From: Candidatus Obscuribacter sp. | Lineage (GTDB): Bacteria; Cyanobacteriota; Vampirovibrionia; Obscuribacterales; Obscuribacteraceae | Length of the DNA: 50,688 nucleotides | Assembly: GCA_021772095.1 (NCBI GenBank) | Contig: JADYXR010000232.1 | Span: 1 to 50,688, forward strand | Reading direction: 5' to 3' | Shown here: positions 18,550-27,358 of the stretch, piece by piece | Position numbering within the stretch: the stretch's first letter is position 1 | Layout of the letters: the number at the start of each line of letters is the position of its first letter | Notes under the pieces: generated by a model | What the model was told of the DNA's origin: nothing | Databases searched by the model: none | The model's input: only the letters and a program-made list of their open reading frames with translations | Translations under genes and position numbers: made by a program

Positions 18550-20847
18550 ATGACTGCTTCTCCGGAAAAATGTTCAAAGTGTTATTTGCCGAAGAATCCG
18601 CAAGGCTCCGGCAGCTTAACGCAGTGGCTTTCCAGCTGCTCTTGCGACAGGCAGCAAGTTTTGCCGGCCGATACAAACACCGAAACGCCCATCGAACTCT
18701 GCAAGATATGCGGAAAGCGCTCGAGAGAGGGTAGAGTCGGATCCTTCACCCAGTTTATTTTTCGATATGACCTCTGCGCGTGCGAATCGTCGGCGTTTCC
18801 AGATCGCGCAGCGAAACTCCAACCAGTCGAGTTACCGGCCTTCGATCCTCGCGATCCGTTTGACGACAGCGAGGAAGAAGTCACCGTCGACGCCACCGAA
18901 TTTCCGATTGAACGATATAAACCAATTCTTTTTTCGGGCAAAGGCGCAAGCGGTTCCGTCTATGTTTGCCGCGACAGATTGCTCAACAAGAAAGTCGCGA
19001 TCAAGGTTTTACATCGACTGAGCAAGGAAGATATCATCGCGTTCCAACGAGAGGCTCAGGTTCTTTCGAAACTGGAACATCCAACCATAGTCAAACTTAT
19101 GGACTTCGGTGTCACTGGCGGTGGCAGCCCATACATGGTCCTCGAATACACTGCCGGTGTCAGTCTCAAAACAAAACTAGACGAAGATGGTCCTCTTACC
19201 TGGTCCGAGACGCGGGCAGTGTTCGCTCATTTAGCGGCTGGATTGATCTACTGTCACGATCGAAAAGTTTATCATCGCGATCTGAAACCGGAAAACATTC
19301 TCTTCGTCACACAAGAAGAGGGTTACGCAGTAAAACTGATCGACTTCGGAATCGCATTTGTAAAACCCGATCGCGCAGACAACAGCAGCAATAGTGGCAT
19401 GAGCCTCGCCGGAACTCCAGCTTACATGGCGCCCGATCAAGCTCTCGGCATCGAATACGATGCTCGCTCCGAATTGTATTCTTTCGGCTGTGTCGTGTAC
19501 GAAGCGCTCACCGGTCGACCACCATTCACCGCCGATAGTGCCCTGGAAGTGATCTCGATGCATGCCAACATGACGCCCCCGCCGTTGTCGGATGTCACCG
19601 ACACAGACACCAGGCAGGCTGAGGCGTTCCTGAGCAAATGCCTGGCTAAAAAACCTGGCGATCGTTTCTTTTCCATGAAACGCGTTCATGAGGCATTAGT
19701 GAAAGCGGATGTAGAATCTCGTATACAAACGGCCGCGGAAAAAGATTCTTCACTACAGGAAGGGTCAGGTCGAATCCCATTGACGTCGGCGATACCACCA
19801 GCGGTGCAGCAGAATGGATTGAATTCTAAGATTGCTCTGAGCATCGTCGTCCTGATAGCACTCGGAGTTGGCGCAGCGGAAGTGTTTCAGCTCTTTCGAA
19901 ATAACAACAAAGTCGAAAGCAAACCAATACCAGTTTTGAAAGCCGAATCAGAGTCACCGACCGGCAGAGAGCCGTTCGCACTGGAGAGGACGGGAAAACC
20001 TGGGCTGTACACGGCGTCGGGCTTTATCGGGAAAGATGCGTTCAAAGAGATCGCTGCATCAAACAGAGTGCGAAGACTGCAGATCAGCCCCTCCGCTGAA
20101 GTGGAATGGCAATCTTTGCCCTTGCTGTACGACACGCGAATCAACGAATTGAATTTGAATTTCACGAAAATTGGCGACGAATCAATTGCGTTCCTCACCC
20201 CGCTTCTGTACGTTAGGAATCTCAATTTATCCGAAACCAAAATAACCGATGAGGGCGTCAAAACTCTCGTCTCTATTCGACATCTCAGAATTCTCGCCCT
20301 GTCTAATACTGCCGTGACTGGGGCTTGCCTCAAGGACGTAGCGAAAATACGCGGGCTCACTAATTTGTTTATCTCCGGCATACACAAAATCACACCAGAT
20401 GATTTGTATTATCTGCGCGGCAAGCGGCTCCTGGATAGGCTCGACATCTCGGTCAATCCGATCGGTGACGAAGGTGCAAAGGTACTGGGACGTTTGAAAA
20501 TAACGAGACTAGAGATCGATGACTGCAGTTTAACTGATACTGGAATTGGCTATTTAAGCCACGCTCCTATCATGAGTCTCTCGATCGGCGCAAATCCAAA
20601 ACTCACCGATCGTGCACTTTTGACGTTGGAAAGTTTCAAAGATCTGCGCCATCTAAAAATCGCCGGACTTCCAAACCTCACTAAAAATGCAATCGCCAAA
20701 TTCAAAGCGAATCGCCCAGACGTCCTGCTTGTCGAAGACACCAGTTATGCAATTCGAGGAAATAAGTTGGAAGAAATGATAGACACTGTAAACGAAGATC
20801 GACTGTTTGAAAAATTAGATCCGAAAGCATCCTCATCGTCTTATTGA
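18550..20847 (+). CDS. Twin Cys-motif transmembrane Ser/Thr kinase with LRR domain (B1)
   Basis: This 765-residue protein has four parts. The N-terminal ~80 residues hold two similar zinc-finger-like modules: C8-x2-C11...C30-x-C32 and C51-x2-C54...C76-x-C78, each with a G-S-[LF]-T-Q-[WF] stretch between the pairs. The kinase domain (~123-385) has GKGASGSVY, K152, HRDLKPEN (242-249) and DFG at 265; the usual APE is APD (MAPDQ). One membrane helix lies at ~427-447. The outer region (~510-750) is leucine-rich repeats of the TDEGVKTL type. Kinase residues appear intact. The organisation suggests a receptor kinase with an LRR ectodomain and a cytoplasmic zinc module. Its paralogue follows 67 bp downstream. 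Confidence 0.9.
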   Translation: MTASPEKCSKCYLPKNPQGSGSLTQWLSSCSCDRQQVLPADTNTETPIELCKICGKRSREGRVGSFTQFIFRYDLCACESSAFPDRAAKLQPVELPAFDPRDPFDDSEEEVTVDATEFPIERYKPILFSGKGASGSVYVCRDRLLNKKVAIKVLHRLSKEDIIAFQREAQVLSKLEHPTIVKLMDFGVTGGGSPYMVLEYTAGVSLKTKLDEDGPLTWSETRAVFAHLAAGLIYCHDRKVYHRDLKPENILFVTQEEGYAVKLIDFGIAFVKPDRADNSSNSGMSLAGTPAYMAPDQALGIEYDARSELYSFGCVVYEALTGRPPFTADSALEVISMHANMTPPPLSDVTDTDTRQAEAFLSKCLAKKPGDRFFSMKRVHEALVKADVESRIQTAAEKDSSLQEGSGRIPLTSAIPPAVQQNGLNSKIALSIVVLIALGVGAAEVFQLFRNNNKVESKPIPVLKAESESPTGREPFALERTGKPGLYTASGFIGKDAFKEIAASNRVRRLQISPSAEVEWQSLPLLYDTRINELNLNFTKIGDESIAFLTPLLYVRNLNLSETKITDEGVKTLVSIRHLRILALSNTAVTGACLKDVAKIRGLTNLFISGIHKITPDDLYYLRGKRLLDRLDISVNPIGDEGAKVLGRLKITRLEIDDCSLTDTGIGYLSHAPIMSLSIGANPKLTDRALLTLESFKDLRHLKIAGLPNLTKNAIAKFKANRPDVLLVEDTSYAIRGNKLEEMIDTVNEDRLFEKLDPKASSSSY

Positions 20848-20914
20848 CGAATCGCTAACTGACCGGGACCGGCTTGACTACAGGACCAACAGGCACCCCA
20901 ATTGATTCTCTAGA

Positions 20915-23362
20915 ATGACTACAAAAGAAGATATCTGTCCCAAATGCAACATGTCGAAGTATTCGAAGAGTACCGGCAGCATGACACAGTGGATTGCCAG
21001 TTGCCGCTGCGACGCAATCATTCCGGTGGAAGAGCAGTTAACTACTCTCAACTTGTGCACCACTTGCGGCAAGCGAATTAATCAGGGACGCGTCGGGTCG
21101 TTCACCCAATTTATATTCAGGTTCGATTTGTGCTCATGCGACAAACCCGCGTGGGCACCAGTTGCGCTCGCCCCAAGCGAACTGGAAGAAACCGCAAAAC
21201 TTGAACAACAAGAAGAAATTGATATCGACGAATCTCTGGTCGTCGAACCAAATTCTTTTCCCGCAGATCGCTATAAACCACTTAGAATCATCGGAGCGGG
21301 AGCCGGCGGAACTGTGTATCTCTGCCGCGATACTGTGTTGAACAAACTTGTCGCGGTAAAAACGCTTCACACCCTGGTGGGCGAACAGCTCGTTGCATTT
21401 CAAAACGAAGCGCGTCTGCTCAGCAAATTAGATCATCCCGGCATCGTCGGCATACTTGATTTCGGTGCCACCAAATCCGGTGCGCCGTATATGGTGTTGG
21501 AACATAGCGAGTCGTTCACTTTGAGAAAAGCGCTCGAAGAGAACGGTCCACTGATGCCCGAATCGGCCAGACAGATATTCGTCTCATTAAGCGAAGCTCT
21601 GCGCTATTGTCACGAACGCGGCGTGTTTCATCGGGATTTAAAACCCGAGAATATTTTGTTTACTCAAAATGCAGACAACACCGCTACTGTTAAGCTAATC
21701 GACTTTGGAATTGCCATCGCAGGAAGCCAGGAAGCCACAGCTGAAGCCATTGATGTGGAGGGACGCAAGCTGATTGGAACGCCGGCTTACATGCCACCGG
21801 ATCAAATTCTCGGTCGCGCTTACGACGCACGATCCGAAATCTATTCGTTGGGATGTGTGCTGTTTGAATCGATCACCGGCATTCCGCCATTCTCGGGAGA
21901 GACACCACTGGAGGTGCTCTCTCATCACGCCACCGATGATGCGCCACTTCTCTCTGATGTGATAGAGGCTTCGATTCCCGAGGATCTGGAAGACATCATT
22001 TCAATCTGCCTCTCGAAGCAACAAGACGAACGTTTTCAAAGCATGGAAGAGCTGTTGTCGGCGCTCAAGTCGCCGAGTGGTGCAGGCGAGCTTCCCGAGC
22101 ACTACCGTCCTGTAAGTGACGCTGGGGAATCTAAGGCTGGGTCATCTGCTGCCGGGTTATCTACTGCTCGGTCATCATCTGCCGGGTCATCTCCTTCGGG
22201 GTTATCTGCTGCTCGGTTATCTGCTGCCGGGCTCTCTCCGGCAGGGCTTTCTGCTACCGGAATATCTGATGTCGAGCTAGCTGATATCGAGCGATCCGGA
22301 GGATCCGTTGCCACGGATTCTAAACGAAGTGACGCGCGCTTCGCTCTAATAGCAAAAATAATGGTGGCATCGTTGTTAGTTGGTGCCGTGGTATCAGCTG
22401 TGGTTATTCAGTCAACAAATCAGCACAGCAAAAAAACCGATGCTGAGACAACGGTTAAAAAGCCACATTCCAAGCCAGTCGAGCCAGAGAAGCCGTACCT
22501 GATCGAGCGGCGCGGCGGTTTCGTTCAAATTTCCGGTGACCATATCAACAGGGAAGCATTCAAAGAATTAGCCGTTCTTTGCAAGGAGAGAACCTCTGTG
22601 GCATTCGAGGACCTGCCGAACAATGTTGACTGGTCCGGATTAGAACTCCTGGCCGGCTCCAGCATCCGAAGCCTGATGGTGCGGCACACCACATTTGGTG
22701 ACGAGCAGTGCAAGATCGTAGCTAAGTTTCCAAAGTTGGTCAAACTGGATTCACGAAGCACCAATATCTCGAACGCGGGAGTGGAGGCGCTCGCCACCTC
22801 GAAGTCACTGATTCAGTTTGAGTTCTCATCGACAAAAGTAACAGGCGATTGCATCCGAATATTGTCAAAATACCCATCTAAAGTACGCTGGTTGGGTATT
22901 GCTGATCTGCCATCGTTGACGGTGCGTGATCTCGAGGGCATCCGGCGCTTCCCCAACTTAACCATACTTGATGTGAGTAGCAATAAACTGGGAGACGACG
23001 CATTACGCCTGCTCTCAAAAATGGGGCCGCTCCAGGAACTCACCGCTAACGCAGCAGGCATCACAGATAGTGGCACCAAGTATCTTGCCGGTTCAAATAT
23101 CACAACCATCTCATTAGCCGACAATAGTGGTATCACGGATAACACCATTCCATACCTTTTAAAAATGCCGCATTTGCAACGCGTTCAATTTGGTCAGTCA
23201 ACCAGAATCAGCAAAGCGGGAGAAGAAGCCCTGCAGCGGGCGCGTCCCCATCTAAAAATCAAACACGACCACGGCATGGGCTATAGAGCCAAAGTCACGG
23301 ATGCAGTCGACGAAAGTATGGACGACATAAAAGCCTTCGACGCAGAATTCCTGGGTCCATAG
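20915..23362 (+). CDS. Twin Cys-motif transmembrane Ser/Thr kinase with LRR domain (B2)
   Basis: An 815-residue paralogue of B1 with the same layout. The twin Cys modules are C8/C11...C30/C32 and C48/C51...C73/C75, with GSMTQW and GSFTQF between the pairs. The kinase domain (~120-385) has IGAGAGGTVY, K149, HRDLKPEN (239-246) and DFG at 263; the APE position reads PPD. Unlike B1, a linker at ~405-452 contains a pentapeptide repeat of the form A-[GR]-[LS]-S-x, encoded by a 15-bp DNA repeat, before the membrane helix (~476-498). The outer LRR-type region spans ~560-770. The linker may be a flexible spacer. Only substrate and ligand are unknown. Confidence 0.9.
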   Translation: MTTKEDICPKCNMSKYSKSTGSMTQWIASCRCDAIIPVEEQLTTLNLCTTCGKRINQGRVGSFTQFIFRFDLCSCDKPAWAPVALAPSELEETAKLEQQEEIDIDESLVVEPNSFPADRYKPLRIIGAGAGGTVYLCRDTVLNKLVAVKTLHTLVGEQLVAFQNEARLLSKLDHPGIVGILDFGATKSGAPYMVLEHSESFTLRKALEENGPLMPESARQIFVSLSEALRYCHERGVFHRDLKPENILFTQNADNTATVKLIDFGIAIAGSQEATAEAIDVEGRKLIGTPAYMPPDQILGRAYDARSEIYSLGCVLFESITGIPPFSGETPLEVLSHHATDDAPLLSDVIEASIPEDLEDIISICLSKQQDERFQSMEELLSALKSPSGAGELPEHYRPVSDAGESKAGSSAAGLSTARSSSAGSSPSGLSAARLSAAGLSPAGLSATGISDVELADIERSGGSVATDSKRSDARFALIAKIMVASLLVGAVVSAVVIQSTNQHSKKTDAETTVKKPHSKPVEPEKPYLIERRGGFVQISGDHINREAFKELAVLCKERTSVAFEDLPNNVDWSGLELLAGSSIRSLMVRHTTFGDEQCKIVAKFPKLVKLDSRSTNISNAGVEALATSKSLIQFEFSSTKVTGDCIRILSKYPSKVRWLGIADLPSLTVRDLEGIRRFPNLTILDVSSNKLGDDALRLLSKMGPLQELTANAAGITDSGTKYLAGSNITTISLADNSGITDNTIPYLLKMPHLQRVQFGQSTRISKAGEEALQRARPHLKIKHDHGMGYRAKVTDAVDESMDDIKAFDAEFLGP
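22127..22271 (+). repeat. 15-bp coding repeat (pentapeptide linker)
   Basis: Roughly nine imperfect 15-bp units in frame inside kinase B2, giving A-G-L-S-x peptides (AGLST, ARSSS, AGSSP, SGLSA, ARLSA, AGLSP, AGLSA). B1 lacks it, so copy number probably grew after duplication. Confidence 0.8.
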
Positions 23363-23379
23363 AACCCGCACGAAGTGCT

Positions 23380-23583
23380 GGTAATGCGAACCTTCTAATG
23401 ACGCCGATGCGAACATGCTGAAGGTCGCAATGCGAACTTACTGAATGTCGTAAAGCGAACCTACCGAAGATCGTAATGCGAACCTACTGCATGTCGCAAA
23501 GCGAGCTACCGAAGGTCGTCACGAGAACTTACTGAATGTCGTAATGCGACATACCGAAGTCGTTGATGCGAACTTACTGGAGT
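23380..23583. repeat. 22-23 bp intergenic tandem array anchored on the mglA-like stop codon
   Basis: Nine units with core GTCGTAATGCGAAC then TTACTGAA(T/G). Units alternate between ACTGAAT and ACCGAAG endings, so a ~45-bp higher-order unit exists. The last unit (23561-23583) contains the stop codon of the minus-strand GTPase gene. Read on the minus strand, most units carry TAA or TAG at the same position. Confidence 0.88.
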
Positions 23584-24152
23584 CTGTTGAGGATCAGTTT
23601 ACTAATTGCTTTCAATGTAGCGAACACGCCTAGTCCTTCGGAACCAACGGCTTCGAAACTCGGGACTTGTCTGTTGTTTAGTTCTCGTTCCATACGTTCG
23701 ATCGGCATTGCATTTGCCAAATCGCGTTTGTTGTATTGAAGAACCCAAGGAATATTATCGAGCGTGAGGCTGTACTCAGCCAAGTTCTCAATCATGTTTT
23801 GCAGCGAATCAACGTTGTCTTTGCTACGCATGACGTCGGAATCTGCGACGAAAATAATACCGTCGACTCCGTTCAAGATCAGCTTACGGCTAGCGTTGTA
23901 CTCAACCTGACCGGGAACCGTATAAAGAGAAAATCTGGTTTTGAAACCTTGAACGCTACCGAGATCCAGTGGCAGGAAATCGAAGAACAGAGTTCTTTCT
24001 GTTTCAGTTGCAAGAGATATCAATTCACCGCGAGTTGTTGGTGCGAGCTGGCTGTGAATATACTTCAAGTTAGTAGTTTTGCCACCAAGTCCGGTGCCAT
24101 AGTAAACGATTTTGCAGTTGATTTCTCGAGCCGCGTAATTTACGAGTGCCAT
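23574..24152 (-). CDS. MglA-like small Ras-type GTPase
   Basis: A 192-residue small GTPase of the MglA group, known in Myxococcus for switching cell polarity and motility. Visible: P-loop GTGLGGKT (19-26), the switch II segment TVPGQ (78-82) where MglA proteins usually have TVPGQ, and NKRD (141-144) for guanine specificity. LATETERTLFFDFLPLDLG (48-66) is typical of the family. No Roadblock/MglB partner gene is next to it. A weak AGGGA lies 12 bases before the ATG. The final codons overlap a tandem array. Confidence 0.92.
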   Translation of the reverse strand: MALVNYAAREINCKIVYYGTGLGGKTTNLKYIHSQLAPTTRGELISLATETERTLFFDFLPLDLGSVQGFKTRFSLYTVPGQVEYNASRKLILNGVDGIIFVADSDVMRSKDNVDSLQNMIENLAEYSLTLDNIPWVLQYNKRDLANAMPIERMERELNNRQVPSFEAVGSEGLGVFATLKAISKLILNRLQ

Positions 24153-24384
24153 GTATTCAACAGATCCCTAAGATTTTCACTATCGTCTCGCTTTCCTACC
24201 GAAGAGAAATCAAGCGGCAGTGCTGCACCCACTGAATTGATACCACGATTTTGAGGCCATTAGTAGTGATGTTTTATCATCATTTTAAATTGAATACTAA
24301 ACAGCCACGTGTGGGGGCTCGACCCAGCTAATTCTACTTGAGAATAGCTAAATCCGATTGCCTGACAACGCCAACCATCGTGTT

Positions 24385-24427
24385 TCCCCCAAAAACAGAC
24401 TACCACGCCCGGTTAGTTATTGGGGGA
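24385..24427. other. Long hairpin, possible structured RNA or terminator
   Basis: TCCCCCAA (24385-24392) pairs perfectly with TTGGGGGA (24420-24427). An inner ACTACC/GGTTAGT helix with one bulge narrows the loop to about six bases. It is followed by a T-rich stretch on the plus strand. Confidence 0.4.
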
Positions 24428-24598
24428 TTATTGTGTCTAATTGTTCTCTATAAGCATTACATTTGACAATAATTGCTTCGGTGAAACTCAAGGCGCTGCT
24501 ACAATGCGCTCTTTGTCTGAAGTTTTGTGGGCTAAAAGCCTAACGAAGACAGGCGTACTCAAAAAACCCGTCACGCGTTATCGGACGGACCTATTGAG

Positions 24599-24626
24599 CC
24601 CGCATAGATGCCCGTCAGCATCTGCG
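24599..24626 (+). promoter_or_regulatory. Hairpin in the rpmB leader
   Basis: CCGCATAGATG and CATCTGCGG form an imperfect stem ending about 37 bases before the L28 start. It may be a ribosomal-protein leader element or chance; no family was recognised. Confidence 0.3.
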
Positions 24627-24663
24627 GAATGGTATCGAGTAATCAACAAGTGGAAGGCTTCTA

Positions 24664-24867
24664 ATGGCTAAGCGTTGTGATGTTTGCGGCAAAGGACCAA
24701 TTGTAGGTCGAAACTACACCTTCCTGCGGTCGCACTACAACCCGCATAACAAGCGGCGTTGGCTCCCGAATTTGCAATCCGTTCGCGCCAGAATCAATAA
24801 CACGATTCAGCGTATGAAGGTTTGCACCTCATGCTTAAAACGCGGCAAAATCGCCCGCGCTCTCTAA
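24664..24867 (+). CDS. rpmB: Ribosomal protein L28 (bL28)
   Basis: A 67-residue protein with the L28 signature MAKRCDVCGKGP at the start and KVCTSCLKRGK near the end. Two CxxC pairs (C5/C8, C54/C57) mark the zinc-binding form. It is basic, as expected for a large-subunit protein. GGAAGG lies six bases before the ATG. It stands alone and is followed by a terminator 49 bp past the stop. Confidence 0.97.
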   Translation: MAKRCDVCGKGPIVGRNYTFLRSHYNPHNKRRWLPNLQSVRARINNTIQRMKVCTSCLKRGKIARAL

Positions 24868-24916
24868 GCTCCAGGACGCCAGCTCCAATGTGGTGAGGCG
24901 ACACGTTCGCCTCTTT

Positions 24917-24944
24917 GGACGGATCTACCTAGGTCCGTCCTTTT
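24917..24944 (+). terminator. Rho-independent terminator after rpmB
   Basis: GGACGGATC pairs with GGTCCGTCC (nine pairs including one G-U) around a six-base loop, followed by TTTT. Confidence 0.8.
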
Positions 24945-25127
24945 GACGCGTTTTAGCAAGGTCTTGTCGACTCCAAGGTTTAATCGAAAACTTGAATCAA
25001 TTTTGAAATTTTTTTTTGCAAAAACTTTTGGCTGAAAATTATCGACTACTTTACTTTTGATATTTCCAAGATATATTGCCGCGCTTTCGATCGCGAGCGA
25101 GGATGTCAATCGATCCTGGATGTCAGT

Positions 25128-26000
25128 TTATTTTCGGGCTAAATCGAGCAGGCGATCTTTGCCGACGTAATAAAATTCATTGCAAAAATGGCAACGCCCT
25201 TCCGCCTGTCCATCCTCTTCCGCCATCGAAATCAGATCGCTGGCTGGCAAAATCTTGAGCGCCTCGGCGAATCGTTCACTGCTGCATTTGCAGTGGAATG
25301 AGACGGGTTCTACTTCGGTTAGAGCACGAATTTCAAAGCCGCTCAGGACTCGTTTCAGAATGTTTTCGAGGCTCATGCCCCGGCGCATCAGGAAAGTGAA
25401 AGTACCGAACGTAGTAATGTTGTTTTCAATCTGACAAATGGTTTCTTCGGTGTGGTCTGGTAAGAGTTGCACGATTAGCCCGCCGGCGGCTTCGACGCCC
25501 GACTTGGACATATGCGTGCCGACGACGACAATCGAGCCCGCCTGATCTGACGTGACCAGATAACGATTGACGTCCTCGCCGACCTCACCGCTGGCGAGTT
25601 CCACCGTCGAGCTATACGGGCGTCCGTAGCCCTGGTCCACGTTGACGTGCAGATAGCCGGTGGTGCCAATCGCTTTTCCAACATCGAAATTGCCGAGAGA
25701 ATTCAATGGTAATTCGACTGCAGGATTTTCTACAAAACCCCTGACCGTGCCCTTAGGCGAAGCGTCGACGAAGACTTTACCGAGCGGTCCATTGCCCTGA
25801 AATTTCAGCGTAACCTGACCATCTCTCAACACGATTCGTGCCAGCAATAGTCCTGCTGTAAGCGCTCGACCGAGTGCTGCAGTGGCGGTGAACGACAGAC
25901 CATGTTTTAGTCGCGCGGTTTCGACTACTTGCGTGGTGGTGGCAATCACCGCACGGACCTTACCGTCGGCTGATATCGCTTTTAGAATGCCATCTTGCAT
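25128..26000 (-). CDS. hslO: Redox-regulated chaperone Hsp33
   Basis: Hsp33 is a holdase activated by oxidation and unfolding. The zinc-binding tail shows C-x-C (HCKC) and C-x2-C (CHFC), four cysteines that release zinc on oxidation. The N-terminal domain matches the family (ISADGKVRAVIATTT, GNGPLGKVFVDA). The start is placed at the ATG at 26000, since MQDGILKAISADGKVRA aligns with the Bacillus Hsp33 N-terminus and GAGGA lies ten bases upstream. A GTG at 26024 would add eight residues. It lies 296 bp downstream of prmC on the same strand. Confidence 0.95.
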   Translation of the reverse strand: MQDGILKAISADGKVRAVIATTTQVVETARLKHGLSFTATAALGRALTAGLLLARIVLRDGQVTLKFQGNGPLGKVFVDASPKGTVRGFVENPAVELPLNSLGNFDVGKAIGTTGYLHVNVDQGYGRPYSSTVELASGEVGEDVNRYLVTSDQAGSIVVVGTHMSKSGVEAAGGLIVQLLPDHTEETICQIENNITTFGTFTFLMRRGMSLENILKRVLSGFEIRALTEVEPVSFHCKCSSERFAEALKILPASDLISMAEEDGQAEGRCHFCNEFYYVGKDRLLDLARK

Positions 26001-26240
26001 CAGAACAGGGTCCTCTAAAAACACGCTCGTTATCCCATTCTAACAGCTAGCGCCGTATTGGCAAGGCTTTTCTCGAGCGCACCACATTGCATATGCGATG
26101 ACGACCCGCAGGCATGATTGTTTCCACCCCCGCAGCATGCCCGTGTTTCAACGCAGGGATATGCCACGCCGTATCGAATCAGAAAGAAGAATTGGCATGG
26201 GAGAGCGCCAATATATCGGTCGCAGCGGTCGGAAACAGCT

Positions 26241-26305
26241 GATGCGCCATTGATAAATACCCGACGCGTCACTGGGAAATACCCAACGCACCACTTTAGT
26301 TTTGG
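26241..26305. repeat. 22-bp tandem repeat at the prmC 3' end
   Basis: Three imperfect units with a shared AAATACC-C-[GA]ACGC core. The unit at 26284-26305 covers the last codons and stop of prmC (26296-26298). Confidence 0.6.
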
Positions 26306-27189
26306 CGCAAACCGCTAACTACGCGCGGGATTTGACAAAGATCGTTATGCATTTCAATGTCGGCAAAACCGCTTTGCTGGAAGATCGATTGAACGTCTTG
26401 CGCCTGGCCATCACCGACTTCGACTGCAACAAAGCCACGTTCCAAATCCAAAACGCTACCAATCTGTGCGCCAATCTGTCTGTAATAGCCCAGCCCGTCT
26501 TCGTCTGTACCGTATAGCGCCAGCTCAGGTTCATGCTTTGCCACTTCTAATTGCAGCGTCGGCTCCTGGTGCCTCGGAATATAAGGAGGGTTGGAAACCA
26601 GTGCATGAAAGCCGCGTCCGACCGTCCACCACTGCGATTCCTTGATTAATTTGAGCCGTGAATCGACCCCATGAGTCTTCGCATTCTCGGCTGAAATCGC
26701 CAGTGCTTGATCGGAAACATCAACTGCCACCACTTCAAGATTCCTCATCATGGTAAGCAGCGAGATCGCTATAGCGCCGCTTCCAATGCCAATCTCAAGA
26801 AGAGAAATTTGTTTGTCCGGAAAAAGCTTCTTCAGGTTTTTAACTGTGACTTCTACCAATGTTTCGGTATCAGGTCGAGGAATAAACACACCAGGTTTAA
26901 TTTTCAGCTTCAGTCCCATGAAATAAGCTTCTTCGAGAATGTATTGAATCGGCACACGTTCTGCCCTGGCACCGAGTATGGTGTCAAGTCGAACCAATTG
27001 CTCTTCACTCAGTTTCACTCGCATCGAAAGCAATTGTTGAGACGGTCGCAAGTGTGCAACGTGCTCGATCATGATAGAAGCCTCGGCGCTGGCCTCTTCT
27101 TCCTCGATGCCGAAGGAAATTAGCCTGGCCGCGATTTCTCGTTTGATGAAACCTAAATCGTCAACGCGTGACAAAAGTGAAACGCTCAT
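26296..27189 (-). CDS. prmC: Release factor N5-glutamine methyltransferase PrmC
   Basis: PrmC methylates the Gln of the GGQ motif of release factors 1 and 2. At 297 residues it has the usual length. Seen: SAM-binding LEIGIGSGAIA (131-141), FIPRPDTE (102-109) and the substrate-binding NPPYIPR (200-206). AAAGG lies six bases before the ATG at 27189. It sits 170 bp downstream of prfA, the gene for its substrate, a common bacterial pairing. Confidence 0.96.
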   Translation of the reverse strand: MSVSLLSRVDDLGFIKREIAARLISFGIEEEEASAEASIMIEHVAHLRPSQQLLSMRVKLSEEQLVRLDTILGARAERVPIQYILEEAYFMGLKLKIKPGVFIPRPDTETLVEVTVKNLKKLFPDKQISLLEIGIGSGAIAISLLTMMRNLEVVAVDVSDQALAISAENAKTHGVDSRLKLIKESQWWTVGRGFHALVSNPPYIPRHQEPTLQLEVAKHEPELALYGTDEDGLGYYRQIGAQIGSVLDLERGFVAVEVGDGQAQDVQSIFQQSGFADIEMHNDLCQIPRVVSGLRQN

Positions 27190-27358
27190 GCGAAACCTTT
27201 ATTGCGATCTCTAGATCGTCGCTGCTCTTTCACTGGAACCTCGAGATTGAGTCTGTACCAGGGTCCTGGACGCTGCGAACTATAAATTACTAGTGCGCGC
27301 AGGCGAGACATTCGAATTTTATAGCGAGACTATCGAAGCGCCCACCACATCATAGCGA

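Larger units (their letters stand above)
24153..24663. other. Long intergenic region before rpmB
   Basis: These 511 bp lie between the divergent GTPase and L28 genes. They hold the C-rich/G-rich hairpin at 24385-24427 and a hairpin at 24599-24626. A TTGACA at 24463 lacks a -10 at usable spacing. No coding region is supported. Confidence 0.5.

Noticed and set aside
23380..23583. CRISPR array
   Set aside because: Units are contiguous and degenerate with no unique spacers, and no cas genes are present. The same holds for the other arrays.
24463..24505. Sigma-70 promoter TTGACA...TACAAT for rpmB
   Set aside because: The two boxes are 31 bp apart, far beyond the usual 16-18 bp.
24441..24671. 76-codon frame overlapping the rpmB start
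   Set aside because: No ribosome binding site or recognisable product, and it overlaps leader hairpins and the well-supported L28 start.
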